From positions 91,442 to 155,441 of the forward strand of contig NZ_JAPFFT010000010.1 of the NCBI RefSeq assembly GCF_026241105.1: 64,000 nucleotides of DNA, in the 5' to 3' direction. The notes beneath the pieces are model-generated. The model did not search any database. It had not been told where the DNA came from and worked only from the letters and a program-made list of their open reading frames with translations. Origin of the DNA: Arthrobacter rhizophilus. Lineage in GTDB: Bacteria; Actinomycetota; Actinomycetes; Actinomycetales; Micrococcaceae. Made by a program: the position numbers and the translations under genes. Below, piece by piece: positions 33,493 through 39,990 of this stretch (positions are counted from its first letter, which is position 1; each line of letters begins with the position of its first letter).

Positions 33493-34032
33493 CTAAAGCG
33501 ACGGATATCTTCTGAGACCCACCATGCCCCCGGCGGCGATCAGTGCTCCGCCAAAGGCCAATAACAATCCCGCCACAGACAAGGTCGGTGCTGAGGGCTG
33601 GCTGTTCGGGGCTGGGCCGCCGGGGTCAAACCTGGGACCCACCGCCGACGCTGAATTCTGAACGGAAGGAGCAAGAGGAGCGGCGATCAGCGACGGCGAT
33701 GCGGACGCTGTCGCAGCTGGCGGCGCGGTCTTGATCGGGTCCTGCTCCACAGTCGCCACCGGCGACGGGGGTGAGGCCCCACCAGCCGGAACCGTAGCTC
33801 CGGGATCCGGTTGGGGTTGCGGTTGTACCGGTGGGCTGGGCGTACTTGGCGGTGTAGGTTTGCCCGACGGGCGGGGAGTTGGGGAGCTACTCGGAGAGCA
33901 CATACCGACCAGTCCAAGAAGGCCCGGCGAATCGCAAGGCGCGGCCACTGCGGTCCCTGCCGGTGCAAGTGCGATCAGGCACAAAGCGAAAGGAATCGCG
34001 ACAAGGGCAGCTGGTACCTTCCGGCGAGTCAT
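33493..34032 (-). CDS. Secreted/anchored Pro-rich protein
   Basis: 179 residues from ATG 34032. An N-terminal signal peptide (MTRRKVPAALVAIPFALCLI...AVAAP) is followed by a long Pro/Ser/Thr-rich linker with a single Cys pair near residues 33-45, and ends with a hydrophobic span (VAGLLLAFGGALIAAGGMVGL) and a basic tail RRYPSL. This layout is like a cell-wall sorted protein, but no LPXTG-type motif is visible before the span, so it is probably membrane-anchored. No function known. Confidence 0.65.
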   Translation of the reverse strand: MTRRKVPAALVAIPFALCLIALAPAGTAVAAPCDSPGLLGLVGMCSPSSSPTPRPSGKPTPPSTPSPPVQPQPQPDPGATVPAGGASPPSPVATVEQDPIKTAPPAATASASPSLIAAPLAPSVQNSASAVGPRFDPGGPAPNSQPSAPTLSVAGLLLAFGGALIAAGGMVGLRRYPSL

Positions 34033-34152
34033 GGCTTCGACTCTACCTACTGAGCGGCAACTTGGGAGACAAGTCCGGCCCGGGCCGAGCCACAAGGCCA
34101 GCGCACCAACGATCACGGCCGTATCGACAGCCGCTTAGGTGTCCGATGATTC

Positions 34153-34848
34153 TCAGGGCGTGATTGGCCCTTTCAGGACACGGAGCGCAAGGGAAGTATC
34201 CCCCTCGATGGCGGCGGTATCTGTGAGGTCTGAACGCCCCCAGAGACCGAGGTACATGCTGCGCAGAGGTGCGGTAATCGACGCCGCGACGGGCCCCGTA
34301 CCAACGGTCCATCCGCCGGATCCTGGGACGTTGAAGGTCACTGCCGCTTCCGGTTGCGGCATCCGCCCTAGCCTCAACTGGCGAGGGGTGAACATTTCCA
34401 ACACCTCGCCGATGCCATCGAATAGGAAGTCCTCGCTGAAAGCGGGGGCCTCTAGACCGGATGCCATGCGGGCATCGACAAGGTGGATCGCGTGTTCGTG
34501 TGCCTGGCGCCTGAGCCAGAATCCGGCCTTGCGCGGAGGGGGCCCGAAAGTCCAGCACTCGTTCTCTGGATCAATCCTTGCCATTGTCTCAAGAAACGAG
34601 TTCGCCCTCTCAAGGAACCACCCTGAAGCGCCGACGGACGGGGCAGGAGGTTCCTCGACGAACTTTCCCCGAAGAACAATCTCGGCGGCCCATCGTTCGA
34701 TCGAACCGAGGTGCCCGAAAAGTCCGTCGAGTGTCCAACCCGGACAGGCGGGAACCGAATGTGCAAGCTTTTCTTCAGGTTGTCTGGCAAGGATGCGGAG
34801 TTGATCGACGCAGATGGACAGCTCGGCAAAGTAGAAATCAGGCGACAT
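34153..34848 (-). CDS. Maleylpyruvate isomerase / mycothiol-dependent (DinB-like) family protein
   Basis: 231 residues with VPACPGWTLDGLFGHLGSIERW near the N-terminus (metal-binding His) and WLRRQAHEHAIHLVDA (HExxxH-like), the two metal-site motifs of the DinB_2/mycothiol maleylpyruvate isomerase N-terminal domain. These enzymes use mycothiol, an actinobacterial thiol. ATG 34848 is preferred for length; TTG 34878 would overlap the marR stop. It is the second gene after marR. Confidence 0.8.
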   Translation of the reverse strand: MSPDFYFAELSICVDQLRILARQPEEKLAHSVPACPGWTLDGLFGHLGSIERWAAEIVLRGKFVEEPPAPSVGASGWFLERANSFLETMARIDPENECWTFGPPPRKAGFWLRRQAHEHAIHLVDARMASGLEAPAFSEDFLFDGIGEVLEMFTPRQLRLGRMPQPEAAVTFNVPGSGGWTVGTGPVAASITAPLRSMYLGLWGRSDLTDTAAIEGDTSLALRVLKGPITP

Positions 34849-34874
34849 GGGTCGAGCATAGACTGCCGTTCGCC

Positions 34875-35324
34875 TCAATCTCCGAGCTGCCCCAGAATCC
34901 GCGCCAGCTCGGTGCGATCCCCTGCACTGAGCCGGGCAAAGTACTCGGAGGACTTGCCACGCCGTTCGGCGCTGATCTTCGCAAAGAGCTGCTGCCCGGC
35001 TGCCGTAGCGGCGACCCGGGTGGCCCGACGGTCCGTAGGATCTGGGTCGCGACGGACGAGGCCCTTGGCCTCGAGCTGATCCACAACCTCAGTCGCCGAA
35101 CGCGGAGCAATGCGCAACCGTTCCGCCAGGTCCTTCAAGCGCATCGGGTCCCCGGCATCTTGGGCACCGGATGGACGCCGTCGCATCAGCGTCATGAGCG
35201 CCCGCCACTGGTGCGGCGTCATCTCCCACGGCGCCAGTTGCTCGGCCCAAGTCCGGCGCAGCCCTCGGAAAGCGGCATGGAAGAGATCGCCGAGGTCGGC
35301 AGAATCAGAGGGCTGTGAATGCAT
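34875..35324 (-). CDS. MarR family transcriptional regulator
   Basis: 149 residues with a winged helix-turn-helix (MRLKDLAERLRIAPRSATEVVDQLEAKGLVRRDPDPTDRRATRVAATAAG), including the conserved D-x-R-x wing. It diverges from an ABC exporter; the gap holds a promoter whose -10 lies within a GAGGTAACCTC palindrome, so repression of the exporter by this protein is likely. Confidence 0.9.
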   Translation of the reverse strand: MHSQPSDSADLGDLFHAAFRGLRRTWAEQLAPWEMTPHQWRALMTLMRRRPSGAQDAGDPMRLKDLAERLRIAPRSATEVVDQLEAKGLVRRDPDPTDRRATRVAATAAGQQLFAKISAERRGKSSEYFARLSAGDRTELARILGQLGD

Positions 35325-35341
35325 GGTGCCAGTCTAACAAT

Positions 35342-35372
35342 TTGACCCGTAACCACATAGTGAGGTAACCTC
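35342..35372 (+). promoter_or_regulatory. ABC exporter promoter with MarR-type palindrome
   Basis: TTGACC (35342-35347) and TAACCT (35366-35371) are 18 bp apart. GAGGTAACCTC (35362-35372), an 11-bp palindrome, covers the -10 box. The predicted start is about 50 bp before the exporter ATG. Confidence 0.55.
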
Positions 35373-35427
35373 TGTATTACAAAAAGCGCGATTCCCTACG
35401 CCCCACTCACCACTGGAGGTGGTGCTT

Positions 35428-37317
35428 ATGACGGAGAACATCCTCACCCAAAATCCCCATCGACCGGGCCCTGGCGCCCGAAATCCCGGTCGCGGCCCCG
35501 CCCGCCTCAACCCCGCCGACCGGACCCAGCTGAAACAGAATCCCGTGAGCCTCAAGCGGATCGCCGGACTGTTCACGCCGCACAAGGTGACCATTGCCGC
35601 CGTCGTGCTTCTCATCAGCGCATCCAGCATCATCGGCCTGGCACAGCCGTTCCTGGTCCGCCACATCATCGACGTCGCGCTACCCGGCAGGGATCTGCCG
35701 CTTCTCGCGTGGCTGGCCACCGGGTTGATCGCCGTAGCCGCCGCCACCGCGCTCATTGGCGTGACGCAAACCTGGATGACCACAGGCATGGGCCAGAAGA
35801 TCATGCACACCCTGCGCACGCGCTTGTTCACACACTTGCAACGGCAATCACTGGGGTTCTTTACCCGGACCCGCAGTGGCGAGGTGCAGTCGCGGTTGAA
35901 CAACGACATTTCCGGCCTGCAGCAGGTCATCACATCCACCGCCACGGGCGTCGCTTCCAACCTGACCACTGCCATTGCGACAGCCATCGCCATGGTGGCC
36001 ATTTCGCCCGGACTCTCGCTCCTGTCCCTGATAGTGATCCCGCCAGCTGTCTGGTTCACGCGCCGGGTGGCCCTGCTCCGGCGAAACATCACGTCCACGC
36101 TGCAGAGCGAACTGGCCACTATGAACACACAGGTCGAGGAAGGGCTGTCAGTCTCCGGCGTCCGGCTCTCCAAAACCCTCGGAACCACCAAGCGCGACGC
36201 CCACCGCTACACGGAGAGCTCCAAACGGCTGATCGGCCTGGAGATGCGCTCCCAACTGGCCGGCCGTTGGCGCATGTCCACCATGGGCATCATCTTCTCG
36301 GCCATTCCGGCGCTGATCTACTTGGCCGCTGGATTGCCCGTCACCAGCGGAGGCATGACCATCGGCACGCTCGTGGCGTTCACCGCACTGCAGGCCGCCA
36401 TCTTCCGCCCGGTCATGAGCCTGCTGGACCTCAGCGTCCAGTGGGTCACCGCGATGGCCCTGTTCAGCCGCATCTTTGAGTACCTGGACTTGGCTCCCGA
36501 GATCACTGCCCCGGCACAGCCCGTTCCCTTGGACCCGGCCGCAGTGCGCGGCGAGGTCCGCTTTGAGGGCGTCAGTTTTGCGTACGACGGCGGCACTGAA
36601 GTTTTGCACGGCATCGACCTTGCGCTCCCGGCCGGCACCAGCACCGCAATCGTGGGGCCCACAGGTTCCGGAAAATCGACACTGGGCTCACTGGTCCCAC
36701 GCCTGCATGACCCCACCGCCGGACAGATCACCATCGACGGCGTGAATGTCCGCGACATCTCCCCGGAGGACCTGACGAAAATTGTTGGTGTGGTGTCCCA
36801 AGAGACGTACTTGATTCACGACACCATCCGGGAAAACCTACTGCTGGCGGCACCGGACGCGGGCGACGCAGTCCTCTGGAGCGCGCTGGCCTCCGCGCAG
36901 ATCGCTGACCTGATCGCTGGCCTGCCCGACGGTTTAGACACCATGGTCGGCGCCCGGGGCCACCGGTTCTCCGGCGGCGAGCAGCAGCGCTTGGCCATTG
37001 CCCGGACCATCCTGCGCAACCCGAAAGTGCTGGTCCTCGACGAGGCCACATCCGCCCTGGACAACGCCACCGAGTACCAGGTGCAAGCGGCGCTCGACCG
37101 GCTGGCGGTTGGCCGGACTACGCTCACCATCGCCCACAGGCTCTCGACGGTGGAGAAAGCGGACCAGCTGGCCGTCCTTGCTGGCGGTGCGATCGTGGAG
37201 CTCGGAGCGCCTGGCGACCTTCGCGCTGCAGGCGGCGCCTACGCACAACTCGTCGAGGCCAGAGAGGCCGTGCACTTTGAAGATCGCCTCGTGGAAGCCG
37301 CCGGCCTCACGGCATGA
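35428..37317 (+). CDS. ABC exporter, fused permease and ATPase
   Basis: 629 residues from ATG 35428 (GGAGG eight bases upstream). Six membrane helices in the first ~330 residues (type I exporter) and a nucleotide-binding domain with Walker A IVGPTGSGKST, Q-loop VSQETYL, signature FSGGEQQRLAIART, Walker B VLVLDEATSALD and H-loop IAHRLSTV. Half-transporter, so it must dimerise; likely drug or lipid export given the divergent MarR gene. Its last ~30 bases are within the left 42-bp direct repeat, so it keeps an intact end beside the inserted module. Confidence 0.93.
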   Translation: MTENILTQNPHRPGPGARNPGRGPARLNPADRTQLKQNPVSLKRIAGLFTPHKVTIAAVVLLISASSIIGLAQPFLVRHIIDVALPGRDLPLLAWLATGLIAVAAATALIGVTQTWMTTGMGQKIMHTLRTRLFTHLQRQSLGFFTRTRSGEVQSRLNNDISGLQQVITSTATGVASNLTTAIATAIAMVAISPGLSLLSLIVIPPAVWFTRRVALLRRNITSTLQSELATMNTQVEEGLSVSGVRLSKTLGTTKRDAHRYTESSKRLIGLEMRSQLAGRWRMSTMGIIFSAIPALIYLAAGLPVTSGGMTIGTLVAFTALQAAIFRPVMSLLDLSVQWVTAMALFSRIFEYLDLAPEITAPAQPVPLDPAAVRGEVRFEGVSFAYDGGTEVLHGIDLALPAGTSTAIVGPTGSGKSTLGSLVPRLHDPTAGQITIDGVNVRDISPEDLTKIVGVVSQETYLIHDTIRENLLLAAPDAGDAVLWSALASAQIADLIAGLPDGLDTMVGARGHRFSGGEQQRLAIARTILRNPKVLVLDEATSALDNATEYQVQAALDRLAVGRTTLTIAHRLSTVEKADQLAVLAGGAIVELGAPGDLRAAGGAYAQLVEAREAVHFEDRLVEAAGLTA

Positions 37318-37329
37318 ACCGGTACCCGA
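37288..37329. repeat. Left copy of 42-bp direct repeat
   Basis: Begins CTCGTGGAAGCCGCCGGC and ends GGTACCCGA. It matches 39294-39335 at 41 of 42 positions (the single difference is at 37306). It covers the last ten codons of the ABC exporter plus 12 bases beyond, and also contains a copy of the end of kdpE. Confidence 0.97.
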
Positions 37330-37422
37330 GCACTTGCTGATGAAGTCACTGATCGACGACGACGGAATACAGATAGCTCTACTGCGATGCGTCCTCGGGT
37401 GTCTCCCAGTTCCTAAGTCTTG

Positions 37423-37454
37423 CTTGCGATTTTCGCAAGATCTTGCGCTAGAGT
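37423..37454 (+). promoter_or_regulatory. Autoregulatory operator and promoter of the HTH-ImmA/PIN operon
   Basis: CTTGCGA-TTT-TCGCAAG (37423-37439) is a perfect 7-bp inverted repeat, followed by a third half-site CTTGCG (37442-37447). TAGAGT at 37449-37454 is a -10-like box, seven bases before the ATG, so the mRNA may be nearly leaderless. The Xre-type N-terminus of the first gene is the obvious binder. Confidence 0.6.
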
Positions 37455-37460
37455 GGATTC

Positions 37461-38564
37461 ATGGATGCCGCATCTATTGAACGTGTCCGGGAAATCCTTG
37501 ACTCCACGGGCATGAAGAACTCTGAGATCGCCGGAGCTATTGCAACTACCCCCGACAAGCTTTCCAAGTCGCTTTCAGGCGTCCGCAAATTCACAACGAC
37601 CGAACTCGCGCTTCTGGCTGAACTCGCAGGAACGACCGTCGAGTGGATCTTGACGGGCCGGCACCGCGCTTCTCCCGCGATAGCAGCCCGAACAGCTATG
37701 GCCGCGGCGCCCCACACGTCCGACATCGAGACAATCGCACGCCGCTTCAGTGAGGCGAGCGATCAGTTGACCATGCTCTCCGAATCAAAACGAGAGCTGA
37801 GGGTGCTCCCACCCCTCCGTCACGTCTGGTCATACATCGAGCAGGCAAACGAGTTGGCTGCGGATGCATTGGCCGCGATCAGCGCCTCTGGCAGCAGCGT
37901 GGTTTCCAGGCCAAGCTTGGTCGACGTTGTTGAGGAAGTCTTTTCGATCGACGTTGCTGTGACATCTTTGCCTAAGGGACTGGATGGGTGTTCTTGGCAG
38001 ACGGACGAGCAGCGATTGATCATGCTTCAGCCAACAGACAGGTGGGCACGCCAGCGATTTACCCTCGCTCACGAACTCGGCCACATTCTGGCCGCTGATG
38101 CTCAGGAGCTGATTGCCGAGGAAGTGCCGTCTCATAGCTCCTTGGAAACTGAAAAACGGGCGAACTCCTTTGCCGCTGCGTTCTTAATGCCGGAATCAGA
38201 AGTCGAAGCGCAGATTGGCGGCAGCGACCCAGACGACGAACAATTCATGCGCGCCGTCTGCCATTTCCGGGTATCACCGATCGCGTTAGCATATCGTCTT
38301 CAGAACCTCCGCCTGTTAGATCCTTCTAAGGTCGAATCCTGGAAAGCAGTGACGGCGGAGACCTGCGCGCTGGCAACCGGGGATTACAATCTTGTCGCAA
38401 CTGAAAGGGCTCGTTCGGGGGCAGATCGAATCCCGCCCCGACTCCTAATTGGTCACCTTGCGCAATACTCAACCCGCAAGACTTCAGTCCGTCCGCTTGC
38501 ATCCCTTATGGATCGGGATCCAGAGGAAATTGCCGAACTCCTGCATCCTGTGGACGCAAAATAG
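37461..38564 (+). CDS. Xre-HTH / ImmA-IrrE family metallopeptidase, possible antitoxin
   Basis: 367 residues. Residues ~1-65 form a helix-turn-helix of the lambda-repressor type (MKNSEIAGAIATTPDKLSKSLSGVRKFTTTELALLAELAG). Residues ~115-245 are a zinc peptidase domain with AHELGH (His204, Glu205, His208) and the second element EKRANSFAAAFLMPE, as in ImmA and IrrE. Such fusions act as regulators of mobile elements or as predicted antitoxins. It overlaps the downstream PIN-like gene by one base and has a self-palindrome upstream. Less GC-rich than its neighbours; inside the 42-bp repeats. Confidence 0.88.
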   Translation: MDAASIERVREILDSTGMKNSEIAGAIATTPDKLSKSLSGVRKFTTTELALLAELAGTTVEWILTGRHRASPAIAARTAMAAAPHTSDIETIARRFSEASDQLTMLSESKRELRVLPPLRHVWSYIEQANELAADALAAISASGSSVVSRPSLVDVVEEVFSIDVAVTSLPKGLDGCSWQTDEQRLIMLQPTDRWARQRFTLAHELGHILAADAQELIAEEVPSHSSLETEKRANSFAAAFLMPESEVEAQIGGSDPDDEQFMRAVCHFRVSPIALAYRLQNLRLLDPSKVESWKAVTAETCALATGDYNLVATERARSGADRIPPRLLIGHLAQYSTRKTSVRPLASLMDRDPEEIAELLHPVDAK

Positions 38565-39094
38565 TGCCAAGCCTCCTCTTTCCCGACAACACCGTCCTCT
38601 GCAACTACGCAGCGGTTAACGAACTCAGTCTGTTGCAGGAGTTATTGAGGTCCAACGGGCGATGGACGCAGGCAGTTTATGCCGAGGCCCGCCGTTCATC
38701 CCGGCAAATCCCCCAGTTGGAAGCTGTCGCGAGCGAAGGATGGCTCGGGGAACCAATCGAGATTGAGGACCACGAGCAAGTGGAGAACATTCGTCTTGCC
38801 CGGCTGGGAGGGAGTCGAACAAAACCATTTGAACACCTCGGCGAAGCAGAGACGTGTCATCTGATCCACAACGTCGCAGGCTATCGAGACTCCATTTGGA
38901 TTACCGACGATGGAGCAGCTTTCGACTTCGGACAGCAGCTGGGGATCGTCACGTGGGACACCCGCACTACGGTCGAGCAGCTGATTGCTGAGGGCACGCT
39001 AACAGCGCGAGACGGCTTTGCCTTAATGGGGGCGATGTGGAACGCAGACAGATCTCCCCGAAGGATGCCGGAACGATGGCAAGAACTCCAGTAA
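38564..39094 (+). CDS. PIN-like domain protein, possible toxin RNase
   Basis: 176 residues from GTG 38564, overlapping the preceding TAG by one base. The PIN layout is visible: LLFPDNTVLCNY with Asp8 near the N-terminus, an acidic pair in HLGEAETCHLI (Glu94, Glu96) and WITDDGAAFDF (Asp115, Asp116, Asp121). These would bind Mg in a single-strand RNase. Longer than a typical VapC (~130-140) because of a C-terminal extension of ~40 residues. Strict coupling to the HTH-ImmA gene argues for a toxin-antitoxin or abortive-infection pair, with the first gene as antitoxin. Not tested. Confidence 0.72.
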   Translation: MPSLLFPDNTVLCNYAAVNELSLLQELLRSNGRWTQAVYAEARRSSRQIPQLEAVASEGWLGEPIEIEDHEQVENIRLARLGGSRTKPFEHLGEAETCHLIHNVAGYRDSIWITDDGAAFDFGQQLGIVTWDTRTTVEQLIAEGTLTARDGFALMGAMWNADRSPRRMPERWQELQ

Positions 39095-39293
39095 CTTCTG
39101 CGAGTGGATCAGCTTGCCCGACTGGCAACGTGGCCAAGGTTGAAGGTTCCGCCCGTCCAGCGACACCAGCTGGATGCCTTCCGCCACAGGGAACGGCCAA
39201 CGCTTGATCTGGGGTTCTGAACCCGCGTAACTTCCGGAAGCACATCACGGGCTCGTCCAAAGTCAGCCACTATGTCATCCGCGGGCCGTCCGA
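39095..39293. other. Non-coding tail of the inserted module
   Basis: 199 bp between the PIN gene and the right direct repeat. One frame reads ...NFRKHITGSSKVSHYVIRG with no start and could be the remnant of a protein end, but I cannot assign it. No terminal inverted repeat, terminator or recombinase fragment is recognisable. Confidence 0.4.
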
Positions 39294-39335
39294 CTCGTGG
39301 AAGCCGCCGGCATCACGGCATGAACCGGTACCCGA
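39294..39335. repeat. Right copy of 42-bp direct repeat
   Basis: Matches the left copy 37288-37329 except for one base (39312). It contains the last seven codons and stop of kdpE (minus strand) and, beyond the stop, a copy of the end of the ABC exporter gene. Confidence 0.97.
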
Positions 39336-39990
39336 TCCCTGCCTCGGTGATTAGGTGGCGAGGGTTCCCGGGTTCCGGTTCCAGTTTCCGCCGGAGCTGG
39401 GCCATGTATACGCGCAGGTAATTGGCTTCCTTGGCGTAGGCCGGCCCCCAGACCTCGCTGAGGAGCTGTTGCTGGGTGATCAGCTTCTCCGGGTTCCGCA
39501 CGAAGAGATCCAGGATCCCCCACTCGGTCGGCGTCAGCCGGACGTCCACGCCGTCGCGCGTCACGCGCCTCATGGCCAGGTCCACCGTGAACGAGTCGGT
39601 GACCAGCACGGGCGGCTCTTCGCCCGGATCCGTGGTTCGCCGCAGGATCGCCCGGAGGCGGGCCAGCAGCTCGTCGAGCCCGAAGGGCTTGGTGATGTAG
39701 TCGTCCGCGCCCGCGTCCAGTGCTTCAACTTTGTCGTCGGAGCCATGCCGGGCGGAAAGGACCAGGATTGGCACGTTGCTCCACGCACGCAAGCGGGTGA
39801 TGACCGTGGTTCCGTCGATATCCGGCAATCCAAGGTCGAGGATCAGTACGCCCACCGGATGCTGTGCTGCAGAGCGCAAGGCCGATTCGCCGTCGGACGC
39901 GGTGGCCACGGTGTAACCGTGGGCTTGGAGCGTGATCCGCAAGGCCTTGACGATATGGGGATCGTCGTCCACCACCAGGACGTTGCTCAT
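39313..39990 (-). CDS. kdpE: KdpE response regulator
   Basis: 225 residues, OmpR/PhoB type. Receiver domain with phospho-acceptor Asp52 (LILDLGLPD), conserved DD pair at 8-10, Lys in TKPFG; winged helix C-terminal domain ending GIGYRFMP. It activates the kdp structural genes under potassium limitation after phosphorylation by KdpD. Its ATG overlaps the kdpD stop by four bases. The stop codon and last codons lie in the right 42-bp repeat, so the gene end survived the adjacent insertion. Confidence 0.95.
   Translation of the reverse strand: MSNVLVVDDDPHIVKALRITLQAHGYTVATASDGESALRSAAQHPVGVLILDLGLPDIDGTTVITRLRAWSNVPILVLSARHGSDDKVEALDAGADDYITKPFGLDELLARLRAILRRTTDPGEEPPVLVTDSFTVDLAMRRVTRDGVDVRLTPTEWGILDLFVRNPEKLITQQQLLSEVWGPAYAKEANYLRVYMAQLRRKLEPEPGNPRHLITEAGIGYRFMP

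Larger units (their letters stand above)
37288..39335. mobile_element. 2.0-kb inserted module flanked by 42-bp direct repeats (candidate integrative islet)
   Basis: Between the convergent 3' ends of the ABC exporter and kdpE lies ~1.96 kb bounded by 42-bp direct repeats. Each repeat contains both gene ends, so before insertion the two genes must have overlapped or touched at their stops. The module has two genes, an HTH-ImmA/IrrE protein and a PIN-like protein, with base use visibly less GC-rich than the flanks. No integrase, transposase or terminal inverted repeat is present. It may have been mobilised in trans by a site-specific recombinase, or acquired with flanking homology. Confidence 0.75.

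Noticed and set aside
39095..39293. Remnant of an integrase at the right end of the inserted module
   Set aside because: The fragment has no tyrosine- or serine-recombinase motif in any frame; it stays unassigned.
37288..39335. 42-bp repeats as a transposon target-site duplication
   Set aside because: Far longer than usual target duplications, and no transposase or terminal inverted repeats; site-specific integration or homology-driven acquisition fits better.
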